Positions 26,933 through 35,880 of a stretch of DNA of 64,000 bases are shown piece by piece. Position numbers and translations under genes: made by a program. Each line of letters starts with the position of its first letter. Within the stretch, counting starts at the first letter, position 1. The notes below the pieces were generated by a model, which saw only the letters and a list, made by a program, of their open reading frames with translations, did not search any database and was not told the origin of the DNA. Origin of the DNA: an uncultured bacterium (GTDB taxonomy: Bacteria > Planctomycetota > UBA1135 > GCA-002686595); assembly GCA_938083085.1 (NCBI GenBank), contig CALLKX010000024.1, positions 29,393-93,392 of the forward strand, read 5' to 3'.

Positions 26933-27658
26933 ATGACCACCGCCCCCAACGCCCCAGCCAACCCGAAGGCCTCCCGCAAGATCCTCGTCGTGGAGGATGA
27001 GGAGGCGCTCGCCCTCGGAATCCGGGACGCCATCGAGCACGCCGGCCACGCCGTCTCCGTGGCCTTGGACGGGGACGCCGCCCTCGAGATCGCACAGGGG
27101 GGTGACTTCGACCTCATCGTGCTCGACCTGATGCTCCCAGGCCAGAGCGGGCTGGACGTGCTTCGGAAGCTGCGCGATAACCAGCACACGGTGCGGGTCC
27201 TCGTGCTCACGGCTCTCGCCGATGAGGAGGACCTGATCCGGGGGTTCGAGGCGGGCGCGGACGACTACATGAAGAAGCCGTTCTCGCCGCGCGAGCTCCT
27301 CGCGCGCATCGAGGCGCAGTTCCGCCGTGACAAGCTCGAGTCGACTCCGCCGGCGATGCTCGAGCTCCCCGGCGACATCAAGGTAGACCTCGCCCGGCTC
27401 GAGGTGCACCGGGACGGAACCACCCTCCCGCTGACCCCGCGAGAGGGTGACATCCTGAGCTATCTGATCGAGCATCACGACCGGGTGGTGACTCGCGAGG
27501 ACCTGCTGCTCGACGTCTGGCACTACCAGAGCGCCAACGTCGAGACGCGCACGGTGGACATTCACATCGTCGGGCTCCGCCGGAAGGTCGAGCCCGAGCC
27601 CAGCAAGCCGACGCTCATCCAGACGGTCCGCGGCAAGGGCTACCGCTGGTACGCCTGA
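26933..27658 (+). CDS. OmpR/PhoB-family response regulator
   Basis: 241 residues. Receiver domain (about 15-130) with acidic pocket E21/D22, phosphoacceptor D65 (LIVLDLMLPG), T93 and K115 (YMKKPFSP). The C-terminal winged helix contains LTPREGDILSYLIEHHDRVVTREDLL, VETRTVDIHIVGLRRKVE and the family-ending IQTVRGKGYRW. It should be phosphorylated by the histidine kinase encoded 8 bases downstream and then act on promoters. Its targets are not evident. Confidence 0.95.
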   Translation: MTTAPNAPANPKASRKILVVEDEEALALGIRDAIEHAGHAVSVALDGDAALEIAQGGDFDLIVLDLMLPGQSGLDVLRKLRDNQHTVRVLVLTALADEEDLIRGFEAGADDYMKKPFSPRELLARIEAQFRRDKLESTPPAMLELPGDIKVDLARLEVHRDGTTLPLTPREGDILSYLIEHHDRVVTREDLLLDVWHYQSANVETRTVDIHIVGLRRKVEPEPSKPTLIQTVRGKGYRWYA

Positions 27659-27666
27659 GGGTCCCC

Positions 27667-29571
27667 ATGAGGCTCGCGCTCCGTCCGTCTCGACTCCGTG
27701 GCCCCTCGGGGCGGACCGCGCTCTTCCTCTACGTCCTGTTGGTGGTCCTGCCCGCCGTCGTCTTCGGCGGGCTCCTCTGGCGGCAGCTGCAGCGCGAGCA
27801 GCAGCGCGTTCTCCTCGAGCTCCCCAGGGAGAGCGAGGACGCCGCGCGGCGCCTCGCCGAACAGTGCTTCCGGCGCGTGAACATCGAGCTCGAGCGAGAG
27901 TTCATGCGGCCCTTCGAGGCCTATCGCGTCGAGGCCTTCGTGGACGACCTCGGCCCGATCCGGACCGAGGACACCCCGCTGGTCTCGGAGCCACGACCGG
28001 ACTCCGTCCTTGGCTGGTTCTCCTTCGCCGCGCCCGACCCCGCCCAGGATCGCTTCGGTGAGCCCGTCTCGGTTGAGGTGCTCCGCGGCGCAGGTGACCC
28101 AGCGGCGATCGATCCGACCCAGACCCTCCTCGAGGAGATCGTCCGGGCAGAGTTCCTGGAGGGGCCCGAACCCACCGAGTCGCTGGCCACAGCGGAGCTG
28201 GAGAGCGTCGAGTTCGAGGGGTGGGGACAGACGCGCTCCCGGAGGCTGCGGACCGTCCTGCTCAACATCGCGAACGCCGGGGTCGAGGAGTGCAGCTCCG
28301 CCCTCGACGCGAACCAGAAGCTCTACGAGGGAGAGCAGCACGACGTCCACGTCAGCTACTTCTCCTTCCGCACCACCAGGGTCGAGCCCTCGGGACGCCC
28401 GCTGCTCATCGCCTATCGCCGAGTGGTGATGCCTCAGCTCGCGATCCCCCTCATCGAGAGCTGCTTCGAGCCTATCACCAGGGACCTGATGCTGATCCAG
28501 GGTGTGGCGTTTGACCCGGAGTGGCTCTTCTCCCGCCTCCCCGAGGAGGAAGCCGCGCAGGTCCTCGGCCCGTCGCTGCGCTTCCTGCCCCCGCGGACGC
28601 GCTTGGCCAAGGACCCCGACCCCGACGTCTACTTCGCCCTCGACAACCTCCTGCCCTTCTTCGACATGGAGCGGGACGCGGCGCCCGACGTCATGTCTCG
28701 CGGGACGATGTTCGTGGCGGCGGATGTGGGCGAGCGCCGCCGGGGTTTCCGCGTCCAGAACTCGTGGTTCGGTGCCGTGGCCTTCGTGCTCATGATCTCC
28801 ATGACCATCGGGATCCGGCTGCTGCTGAGCAGTGTCCGGAGGAGCCGGGAGGAGACGGAGCGCACGCGCAACTTCGTCGCCTCAGTCACCCACGAGCTGC
28901 GCACCCCCATCGCGGCGGTGAAGCTCTACGGAGAGATGCTCCGGGACGGGTGGTTCAAGGACGAAACCAAGCGCCACGACTACCTGACCCGGATCGTCAC
29001 CGAGTCCGACCGCCTCGACCAACTCGTGGACCGCGTCCTCTTGAGGCGGCGCCTCTCGGATCAGGCCCACAAGCCGACCAGCGGCTCCCTCAACGCCGAG
29101 GTCGCATCCGTGAGGCCAAGCCTGGAGCTGGTCGGAGGAACCAAGGCCGACGACCTCGCGTTCGAGCTCGCGGAGCACCTCCAGCCCGTCCAGCTGCTGG
29201 CCGACGGCATCCACGTCATCCTCACCAACCTCGTAGAGAACGCCCGCAAGTACGCGTCTCCCGGCGCGGCGGACGACGGAGACCCGGAGCGCTCGCAGGA
29301 GCCCGCCATCCTCGTGCGTACGCTCCAAGACCGGAAATCGAGGGTCCTCCTGGAGGTCCTGGACCGCGGGCCCGGGATCGCAGAGGAGGATCGAGGGCGG
29401 GTCTTCGAGGCCTTCAGGCGGCTTGGCGACGAGGCGACTCGCAAGACCAAGGGGACGGGCCTGGGGCTGCACCTGGTCGCGCTGCAGGCCAAGGCCATGG
29501 GCGCCAGGGTCTCGGTGCACCCCCGTGAGGGGGGCGGCTCGGTCTTCCGCGTCATCCTCGCCAGCGCCTGA
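27667..29571 (+). CDS. Membrane sensor histidine kinase
   Basis: 634 residues. TM1 (ALFLYVLLVVLPAVVFGGLL, about 18-38) and TM2 (about 365-387) bracket a large, roughly 325-residue periplasmic sensor region of unknown fold, unusually big for this class. The HisKA motif has H409 (SVTHELRTPIAAVKLYGEM). The ATPase domain shows the N box NLVENARKYA, G1 VLDRGPGIAEED, the F box VFEAFRRL and G2 KGTGLGLHLV. It forms a cognate pair with the preceding regulator. No periplasmic ligand domain is recognised, so the signal is unknown. Confidence 0.93.
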   Translation: MRLALRPSRLRGPSGRTALFLYVLLVVLPAVVFGGLLWRQLQREQQRVLLELPRESEDAARRLAEQCFRRVNIELEREFMRPFEAYRVEAFVDDLGPIRTEDTPLVSEPRPDSVLGWFSFAAPDPAQDRFGEPVSVEVLRGAGDPAAIDPTQTLLEEIVRAEFLEGPEPTESLATAELESVEFEGWGQTRSRRLRTVLLNIANAGVEECSSALDANQKLYEGEQHDVHVSYFSFRTTRVEPSGRPLLIAYRRVVMPQLAIPLIESCFEPITRDLMLIQGVAFDPEWLFSRLPEEEAAQVLGPSLRFLPPRTRLAKDPDPDVYFALDNLLPFFDMERDAAPDVMSRGTMFVAADVGERRRGFRVQNSWFGAVAFVLMISMTIGIRLLLSSVRRSREETERTRNFVASVTHELRTPIAAVKLYGEMLRDGWFKDETKRHDYLTRIVTESDRLDQLVDRVLLRRRLSDQAHKPTSGSLNAEVASVRPSLELVGGTKADDLAFELAEHLQPVQLLADGIHVILTNLVENARKYASPGAADDGDPERSQEPAILVRTLQDRKSRVLLEVLDRGPGIAEEDRGRVFEAFRRLGDEATRKTKGTGLGLHLVALQAKAMGARVSVHPREGGGSVFRVILASA

Positions 29572-29763
29572 GCTATGCCGGCGGGGGAGCTCCCGCACAC
29601 GTGGCGTCGCGAAGGGCCTCAGGCGGGTGGCCGAGAGTCGGCCAGCTGGCGCCCCGGCCTGAGGTTCCGTGCCTGGTCCTGGGTTTCCGGTGCCAGGCGC
29701 CCCTCCCCGCAGGCAGCGCCTGTGACACCCCGAGCAATCCCCCCCTCCCGCGGGAGGCACGAA

Positions 29764-29793
29764 GAAGGGGAGGCGCCTGAGCGCCTCCCCTTC
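29764..29793. terminator. Hairpin between convergent genes
   Basis: A 13 bp perfect stem (29764-29776 with 29781-29793) with loop CTGA lies in the 274-base gap between the convergent histidine-kinase gene and the PpiD-like gene. Neither side has a long T tract. It is likely a shared bidirectional terminator. Confidence 0.55.
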
Positions 29794-29845
29794 CCAAGGA
29801 CCCGATCCCGCCTCGAAGCCGAGCGCGGGTCGCAGCCATGACGCC

Positions 29846-31765
29846 CTACTTGGCGCTTTGCTCCTTCTGAGCGTCGCGGCGCTCTCGCTCGGGGAAACGG
29901 AGCATTGCCGTCTCCGTCATCCACTCGCTCTCGCCGGGGAAGATCTTCGCGGCCGTGGCTTGGATGAAGTCCTGCATCGCCACCTGCCTGGCCCGGAGCA
30001 ACCCAAGGGCCCCGATTTCCTCAATGGGCGGGCTCTTCTTGCCCTCCATTCGCACGAGGAAGACCTCGTCGCTGGTGGGGCTGGCCACTGCGGGGGCGAC
30101 CTGCCCCGCCTCGAGGGCGTGCATATCGACATTGCCCCGGAGGAAGCGCTGAAGCGGCGTCGCCGCGGCGAAGTCATCGTTCGGGACGGCGTTCTGTCCG
30201 AGCCAGTCCCGCTCGACGACCGTGTAGCCAGCCTCTGAGGTCAGCTGACGGAGCTCTTCGAGGTCGATCTCGGGCCGCCAGTCAGCGCCCTCCAGGTCCT
30301 CGGGCTTCGCCGCGAGGACGAGGCGCACCCCGTCCAGTGTCTCCACTGCGATCTCCTTCGAGCGGCTCGTCGCCCACAGCTCCAGGACCTCGTCCCGGAT
30401 GTCCGCGAAGGGGGGCTCTTCCCGATCCTTCTTGGCCCGCGCGAGCGCGATGGTCATCGACTTGCCGCCCATCATGACGGACGGAAGGAAGGCTCCCTCC
30501 TGCGCGAAGGTGAGCTGGCCCGCGATCATCGGGGTGCCCCAGGGCTCCTGAGCCCCGATCGCCTCACGGTCAAGACCGCCCTCCGGACCGGCCACGAAGG
30601 TCAGTCCATAGCTGGCCGCTTCGGCCGCAAAGTCCGCCTCCTCGCCCTGGGTCCGCCGGTCCTGAAGGTCCGTGAGCCAGGCACGCATGGCCGCGTAAAT
30701 CGGCGCCTCGACGTCGACTTGCTCTCGCACCTCTTCCAGCTCGTAGAACAGCTTCGGAGCCGCGGGGATGATCTCCTCTCCGTCCTCCCCGATGGTGGCC
30801 TCCATCTGAAGCTCAGCCGGCACACCAAACCGCAGGGCGCGGCCGGCGTTGTAATAGCTATTCGCCTGCCCCTCGAGGTCCGTGCCCTCAGGCGCGGGAT
30901 AGGCGGCCAAGAGCGCCGCGGCGTCGAACGCCGCGCCCTCCCCGAGCGGGACGTAGGCCACGTCAGCGGTGACCGTCTGAGGCGAGAAGAGGGCCTGCTG
31001 CTCGAACAGCGGCCGCCCGTGGAACCAGCCCACGAGGGTCTCGTCGTCTGGCGCCTCGGCACGGGCCTGATCGGTGTACTGGTCCGTCTGGTTCGTGACC
31101 ACGTTGAACTTGAAGAGGGGGTTCTCCTCCAGCCACTTGGCCTCGATGGCCGCGGCGTCTGGCACCCGCGTGGCGAGGGTGATCTGCATGACGACCTTGT
31201 CGACGCGTCCACAGCGGCGGACAAGCTCCTCCAGCTGTTCCACTGGCATCCTCGCCAGCCTGGCGCCATTCGTCAGGCCGGCGTCATCGCCGAACCTATA
31301 CCGAAGCCGCTCCTTGTGCTCCTCATTGCTGACCTCAAGACCCATGCTGATCGCAATCCCCTCGAGGACAAGGAACGAGGCGACGTCCTCTTCAGTGGGC
31401 CCCTGTTTGCCTCCGTCCCGCGAGAGCGGGTCGCTGTAGAGGGCGTCGAAGGGTCGGAAGAACCCGAAGTTCGCCATCATGCTCAGGTCCCGAGCCGTCG
31501 TACTGAAGTCAGACTCCTTGACCTCCCGCGGCTCCTTCGTGATCGGGTCGGTCCAGGTGACGTAGACCGGATTACGGTCTCCCCCACCCCCGCCGGTGAG
31601 CGCGGACTGGAACGTATCCGCGACCACGAAGATGACCAGCAGGAAGAGGACGAGTCCGATCGTTGCGATGTATCGGAGGCGGCTCTTCCCCTCCGGAACG
31701 ACGATCAGGTCATCCTCGTGATGCTTCGGGGTCGTGGCGCCAGGCTTCTGCGGGGTTTGGGACAT
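29846..31765 (-). CDS. PpiD/SurA-like membrane-anchored periplasmic chaperone
   Basis: 639 residues from the ATG at 31765. A polar N-terminus, one membrane helix (YIATIGLVLFLLVIFVVADTF, about 31-51), then a large helical periplasmic part. The pattern, an N-in anchor followed by a long Glu/Ala/Leu-rich SurA-like helical region with LARMPVEQLEELVRRCG, resembles PpiD and related SurA_N proteins that help folding at the Sec translocon. I do not see a clear parvulin active-site block, so isomerase activity is doubtful. The C-terminus is charged (FPERERRDAQKEQSAK). It lies 416 bases after scpB on the same strand. Confidence 0.55.
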   Translation of the reverse strand: MSQTPQKPGATTPKHHEDDLIVVPEGKSRLRYIATIGLVLFLLVIFVVADTFQSALTGGGGGDRNPVYVTWTDPITKEPREVKESDFSTTARDLSMMANFGFFRPFDALYSDPLSRDGGKQGPTEEDVASFLVLEGIAISMGLEVSNEEHKERLRYRFGDDAGLTNGARLARMPVEQLEELVRRCGRVDKVVMQITLATRVPDAAAIEAKWLEENPLFKFNVVTNQTDQYTDQARAEAPDDETLVGWFHGRPLFEQQALFSPQTVTADVAYVPLGEGAAFDAAALLAAYPAPEGTDLEGQANSYYNAGRALRFGVPAELQMEATIGEDGEEIIPAAPKLFYELEEVREQVDVEAPIYAAMRAWLTDLQDRRTQGEEADFAAEAASYGLTFVAGPEGGLDREAIGAQEPWGTPMIAGQLTFAQEGAFLPSVMMGGKSMTIALARAKKDREEPPFADIRDEVLELWATSRSKEIAVETLDGVRLVLAAKPEDLEGADWRPEIDLEELRQLTSEAGYTVVERDWLGQNAVPNDDFAAATPLQRFLRGNVDMHALEAGQVAPAVASPTSDEVFLVRMEGKKSPPIEEIGALGLLRARQVAMQDFIQATAAKIFPGESEWMTETAMLRFPERERRDAQKEQSAK

Positions 31766-32181
31766 GGGATCGAGTCGGTGGACGGCTCTTGAGGCCGCTC
31801 GGGGCGCGACAGCGGGAAATCCGCTCCGCGCGCAGCAGGGCTCGCCGGAAGGGCGGCGCAAGAGTGTACGGGGCGTCGATGGAGCGAGGCAACCGCCGCT
31901 GCGTCGCCCGGCTCGAGCTTGAGCGTTCCCCCGCGGCTGGATCGGGCGCCGGAGGCCTGAGGCCCGACCGCAGATGCGGATCCGGCCCGCCCCAGGGGAC
32001 CTAGGAGCCAGTGGCCACTGGCCTGGGAGCCGGGAACTCAGGGGGCCGGGGGCTCGGGGGGCTCGGGAATTCAGGAGCGAGCGAGCCAGGGGATCCGGGA
32101 CAGGCGGCGCCCCCCCTGGAACGGAGTTCAGCAGCGGGCCAGAACTCAGTCCTCGGCCAGAACTCAGTCCCGGGCCAGAAC
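31766..32181. other. 416 bp gene-free region between scpB and the PpiD-like gene
   Basis: No coding frame is supported. From about 32020 to 32100 the sequence is a degenerate G-rich repeat (GGGAGCCGGG, GGGGGCTCGGG variants), followed by the cleaner 18-bp array at 32137-32190 that reaches into scpB. The promoter of the PpiD-like gene probably lies in the 31770-31900 part. Confidence 0.5.
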
Positions 32182-32190
32182 TCAGTCCCG
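32137..32190. repeat. 18-bp tandem repeat overlapping the scpB stop codon
   Basis: Three 18-base units, ggccagaactcagtcc(c/t)(g/c), at 32137-32154, 32155-32172 and 32173-32190. The last two are identical. The third contains the scpB stop (TCA at 32182-32184), so each copy downstream repeats the TGA in the same frame. Confidence 0.9.
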
Positions 32191-33054
32191 GGCCAGCTCA
32201 GCGTCCCTGGGGAGGTCATCCAGGCCCATGAGCCCGAAGCGATCCAGGAAATCCTTGGTCGTTCCATACTGAAGCGGGTGCCCCGGAACGTCAGCTCGCC
32301 CCGTCACACGAGCGAGGCCCCGGTCCACCAGCGAGCGCAGGATTGGCCCGGCCTGAACCCCACGGATGGCCTCGATCTCCGCCTTCGTGACGGGCTGGCG
32401 GTACGCGACGATGGAGAGGGTCTCCAGTGCCGCCGGGCTGATGCGCTCGATCGCGGGGCCACGGGCGAGGCGCCCGACCACCTCTCCCATCTCGGGGATG
32501 GTCATCACCATGTAGCCTCCGCGAATCCCCCGGAGTTGGAGCGGAAGCCCCGCCGTCTGCAGGCGGTGACCGATCGCCTCGATGGCCGCGCGGACCCGCG
32601 CCGCGGGGGGGCGCTCCAGGAGGCTGACGAGCCGGCCGACCGAGAGTGGATCAGGAGAGGCGAAGAGCAGCGCCAGGGTGCGCTCCTCGAGTTGCTCGTC
32701 CGACAGGTCAGCGCCCGGCCCCGGGCCCCGCTCGACGGCCTCTGATTCCTCCGAAGCGTCCGGCGCTGCCCCTTCCTCGGTTGCTTCCGCTGCGTCGTCA
32801 GAGCTGACCTCGCCATTCGCTGCGGCCGATGGGGAGCCCGCGTCGGCGGTGCCAGCCGGCTCAGAGGCCGGCTCAGAGGCATTCTCAGAGGCGGCCTCAC
32901 GGCTGGCGTCGCCCGTGAGCGAGGCCTCCTCGGCGGAGTCTTCCGGTTGTTCCATCACAGCAGTCGCTTCGATGTCCTCGAGTTCCGCTCCAAGCAGCGC
33001 GTCGTCCATGTCCCGAGAGTGGCGATCTCCGGGCCGCAATTCAAGCGCGCTCAC
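32182..33054 (-). CDS. scpB: Segregation and condensation protein B
   Basis: 290 residues from a GTG at 33054 that has AGGG a few bases upstream. An ATG at 33009 would give 275. ScpB is the winged-helix kite subunit that binds ScpA and SMC in the bacterial condensin. Seen: LLFASPDPLSVGRLVSLLE, then SPAALETLSIVAYRQPVTKAEIE and IRGVQAGPILRSLVDRGLARVTGRAD (each conserved block lies within residues 115-265). The first 115 residues are an acidic Ala/Glu/Ser-rich low-complexity extension not found in typical ScpB. Its partner scpA is not adjacent. It sits instead between two folding-factor genes. Confidence 0.93.
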   Translation of the reverse strand: MSALELRPGDRHSRDMDDALLGAELEDIEATAVMEQPEDSAEEASLTGDASREAASENASEPASEPAGTADAGSPSAAANGEVSSDDAAEATEEGAAPDASEESEAVERGPGPGADLSDEQLEERTLALLFASPDPLSVGRLVSLLERPPAARVRAAIEAIGHRLQTAGLPLQLRGIRGGYMVMTIPEMGEVVGRLARGPAIERISPAALETLSIVAYRQPVTKAEIEAIRGVQAGPILRSLVDRGLARVTGRADVPGHPLQYGTTKDFLDRFGLMGLDDLPRDAELARD

Positions 33055-33087
33055 CCTTGCCCTGCGCGCTTATTGCGCCTGCAGCGC

Positions 33088-34164
33088 TCATCGAATCAGG
33101 TCGAGGAACGGCTGGATATCCACGTCATAGCGACGCGTCATGGCTTCCTTCCACTGCCAGAACTCCGGGTCCTCCACGGGACGCTCCTCGAGGCTCGCCT
33201 CGACTGCGCTGCCCACCTCGGCCCAGGTCCCCTGCAGAATGGCCGGCTTGGCCTCGACCTTGAGGAACATGAGCGTGTCTCGCTCTCGCACAGGCCCAGC
33301 CCAGGACCCCACCTCCGTCGCGAACGCCATCCTCGCCATCGAGCTCTCGGCCCGCACGAGGGGCGGGATGCGCCCGCCGTCCTCCTTGGAGGCATCGATC
33401 GAGAGCTCCCGGGCCACGGAGTCGAAGGCCTCTCCGCGGGCCAGCCGCGCCATGACCACGTCGGCCGCGGACTGCCCCTCCACCACGATCGCTCGCGCCT
33501 CACGTCGGTCGCTCGCCAGAAGCCACGCTCGAACGCAGAGAGGAGCCAGGGAATCGGTCGCCGCATCCTCGTTGATGACCCGAAGATACGTCTCCGGCTC
33601 AAGCCCCACCCCAGCTCGGAGGAAGACATCGAGGTTCGGGGCGCCTGCCCGGCGGGCTTGCTCCTCGGCCGTCTTGAGGCGCCCGTTGACCCGGCGCTGG
33701 ACCGCCTCTGCAGGCGGCTCAAGGCCGAGCGCCCCGGCCTCCAGCACGAGGATCCGCGCGAGGACCACGTCATCGAGCAGCCCCCTCAAGAGCCCCGGCT
33801 CCCGCATCGCCAGCTTGAAGAACAGCGCCCCTACCCCGATCGCGCGCCCACCCACCGAGCCGAGGATCGCGCCCTCATCGAGGTCGACCTCGTCGGGCCA
33901 GCCGGCGCTCACTCCCGCGGCCACCCTGGGAGCGACCTCACCGGCCCCCGCCACGGGGCCCCCCACCTCAGCGGTCGGCTCGGCCGCAGAATCACTGCCG
34001 CGGACACCGACTCCCTCGACGGGCCGCGTCGCGACCTCCGCGGGCGCAGGTTGCATGGGTCGGGAGTCCGGTCTGACCTGACGGTTCTTCGTGGAACCAC
34101 AGCTGGCCACCACCAGCAGCCCGGCGATCGCCGCCGCGCTCCATCCCCCGTGGCAGCGCCTCAT
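33088..34164 (-). CDS. SurA/PpiC-like peptidyl-prolyl isomerase lipoprotein
   Basis: 358 residues from the ATG at 34164, which overlaps the upstream stop by four bases (ATGA). The signal peptide ends in a lipobox (LLVVASC, Cys22). A Pro/Ala/Val-rich linker to about residue 95 is followed by a SurA-like helical N-domain and a parvulin-type region (ARAIVVEGQSAADVVMARLARGEAFDSVARELSIDASKEDGGRIPP, here divided by the family pattern FDSVARELS and GGRIPP). It probably assists folding of exported proteins. A longer frame upstream to 34389 is a shadow of the neighbouring gene. Confidence 0.75.
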   Translation of the reverse strand: MRRCHGGWSAAAIAGLLVVASCGSTKNRQVRPDSRPMQPAPAEVATRPVEGVGVRGSDSAAEPTAEVGGPVAGAGEVAPRVAAGVSAGWPDEVDLDEGAILGSVGGRAIGVGALFFKLAMREPGLLRGLLDDVVLARILVLEAGALGLEPPAEAVQRRVNGRLKTAEEQARRAGAPNLDVFLRAGVGLEPETYLRVINEDAATDSLAPLCVRAWLLASDRREARAIVVEGQSAADVVMARLARGEAFDSVARELSIDASKEDGGRIPPLVRAESSMARMAFATEVGSWAGPVRERDTLMFLKVEAKPAILQGTWAEVGSAVEASLEERPVEDPEFWQWKEAMTRRYDVDIQPFLDLIR

Positions 34165-35741
34165 CGGAAGTAGATGCGGCGGGTCACCTTGACCCCTCGA
34201 CAGACGGGGCACGAGGCGACGCTGGCCGTCTCGCCGGCTTGGACGGCCCCAGTGACCAGGAGCTGCAGCGCGCCGAGGCCGCCGCAGGTCTTGCAGGGCT
34301 TCAGGCTCGCCCGCGGGCGGATCTCGAAGTCGCCGGACTCCTCGAGGTAGTACGACATGAGCCAGAGGGAACGACCGTTGACGGTCCACTCCTCCCAGAA
34401 CTTCTGGGTCAGGTCCTCCTCATCATTGGAGGCCTGATTGCGGCGAGAGACCTTCTGGTTCTCCAGGTACCGCTTGATGCGATCCTCGATGGCCTTGCGC
34501 TGCTCGTCCACGGCCGAGACCGCGGTCTCGGCGGCGGCTGCAGCGTCGTCCCCGTTGGCTCCGGCACGATCCTCTCCCAGGAGCCACGTCCCCAGGCCGT
34601 AGGTCGAGGACTCGAAGCGAACGCGATCGCGCTCCTCCCAGAGCCGCAGTACGTCGTCCTCGGACACCGCGCTGGTGACGCGGTCCTGAACGTCCGCCAG
34701 CACTTGGCCCGCGATGGCCTGGCTCGCCTCCTCGGTCGCCCAGGTCCGCGCCGCTTCGAAGTTGTTACCCCGGGCGGCCTCCCGTGTGAGCTTGCGAGTG
34801 TGGTACTTCCACCGCGAGCGCACCATGGACCTGGCGGCCTCGTCACGGTCCGTCAGGAGCTTCGCCTCCTGCTTGCGAGCGTCGTCAATCAGGCTGCTGC
34901 CGGCATACCTGGTGGGAAAGGCCTGCAGGAGGGCGAGGGAGTCGTCGAAGCGCTTCCGCTTCCTCAGGCGGTCCGCGTTCCGCAGGAACTCGATCTGCTC
35001 CTGGTTGTCCGCCTTGACCCGCGCGCTCGCGAGCATGCCCTCGACCTTGGGCACATCCTCCGTCAACCCGAGCTCCAGCGCCGACTCGTAGTGCTTGACC
35101 GCGTTCGTGAAGTCGAGGATCCCCTCGCAGCGACGGGCGAGGTCAAGCTGCGAGGTGGCCGAGGCCTCGTCGGCTTCAGAGGAGAACTGCGTGTAGAGCT
35201 CCTCGCGGCCATAGACGTCCAGCGCGGGGAGCCGTACCCCGGACTCGATCCCTCGTACCCGGCGCTTGGGGACCATCTGGAGGTTGCCATCGGTCTTCAC
35301 CAGGAAGGCGTCGCCCTCCCGCGAGACGATCACCCCCTCGACCGTGCCCCCGCCTTCGAGGAGCAGCCGCTCCGCGTCGACGTAGACCTCCTCGGACTCC
35401 ACCTCCACGTAGCCAAGCTCCGTCCGGAACTGGTCCGACTGCTGCGGATGGAGCAGGGACCAGGGGACGCGCACCTCGCCGCCGTTGTCCAGGCGCTGAA
35501 AGGTGAACCCAGTGGTGTCGTGATCCCCGATCGCCCCCCAGTGAATCCGGCCGTCGCGGAGCTTGAGCATGATCACGTCCTCGGGCGCCGGCGGCGCGGG
35601 GATCGCGAAGAGCTCGTCCTGAAGGGACGGCGCACCGGCGGCGTCTTCCTGGCCCCAGCTGGCCATCACGTGAGCGGTAGCCCCGACACAGGCGACGCAG
35701 GCCACGAGAGCGGCCCGGCGGATTCGGTTGGCGTTCATCAT
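34161..35741 (-). CDS. Exported protein with N-terminal SHD1-like motif, helical repeats and C-terminal CxxC pair
   Basis: 526 residues from the ATG pair at 35741/35738, preceded by a GAGAGAG purine tract. A Sec-type signal peptide (ALVACVACVGATAHVMA) leads to a beta-rich block DGRIHWGAIGDHDTTGF, of a type I associate with exported planctomycetal proteins, and a second similar block (GTVEGVIVSREGDAFLVKTDG). TPR-like helices follow (AVKHYESALELG). The C-terminus has C483-x2-C486-GGLG and C511-x2-C514-RG, like half of a DnaJ zinc-binding domain, which is odd for an exported protein. It is translationally coupled to the folding-factor lipoprotein. Function unknown. Confidence 0.7.
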   Translation of the reverse strand: MMNANRIRRAALVACVACVGATAHVMASWGQEDAAGAPSLQDELFAIPAPPAPEDVIMLKLRDGRIHWGAIGDHDTTGFTFQRLDNGGEVRVPWSLLHPQQSDQFRTELGYVEVESEEVYVDAERLLLEGGGTVEGVIVSREGDAFLVKTDGNLQMVPKRRVRGIESGVRLPALDVYGREELYTQFSSEADEASATSQLDLARRCEGILDFTNAVKHYESALELGLTEDVPKVEGMLASARVKADNQEQIEFLRNADRLRKRKRFDDSLALLQAFPTRYAGSSLIDDARKQEAKLLTDRDEAARSMVRSRWKYHTRKLTREAARGNNFEAARTWATEEASQAIAGQVLADVQDRVTSAVSEDDVLRLWEERDRVRFESSTYGLGTWLLGEDRAGANGDDAAAAAETAVSAVDEQRKAIEDRIKRYLENQKVSRRNQASNDEEDLTQKFWEEWTVNGRSLWLMSYYLEESGDFEIRPRASLKPCKTCGGLGALQLLVTGAVQAGETASVASCPVCRGVKVTRRIYFR

Positions 35742-35880
35742 GCTTCTCTCTCTCATCTCTCTCGGTGCAGGCGCCTCAGCGGCGCAGGAGCATTGTAGGT
35801 CAGGCTCAGCGGGCGGGAAGGCGCCGAGCGGGTGTGTGTGGTGCGGGTCTGAGCGGGGCCAGGCGGGACGTGTCGGCTCC

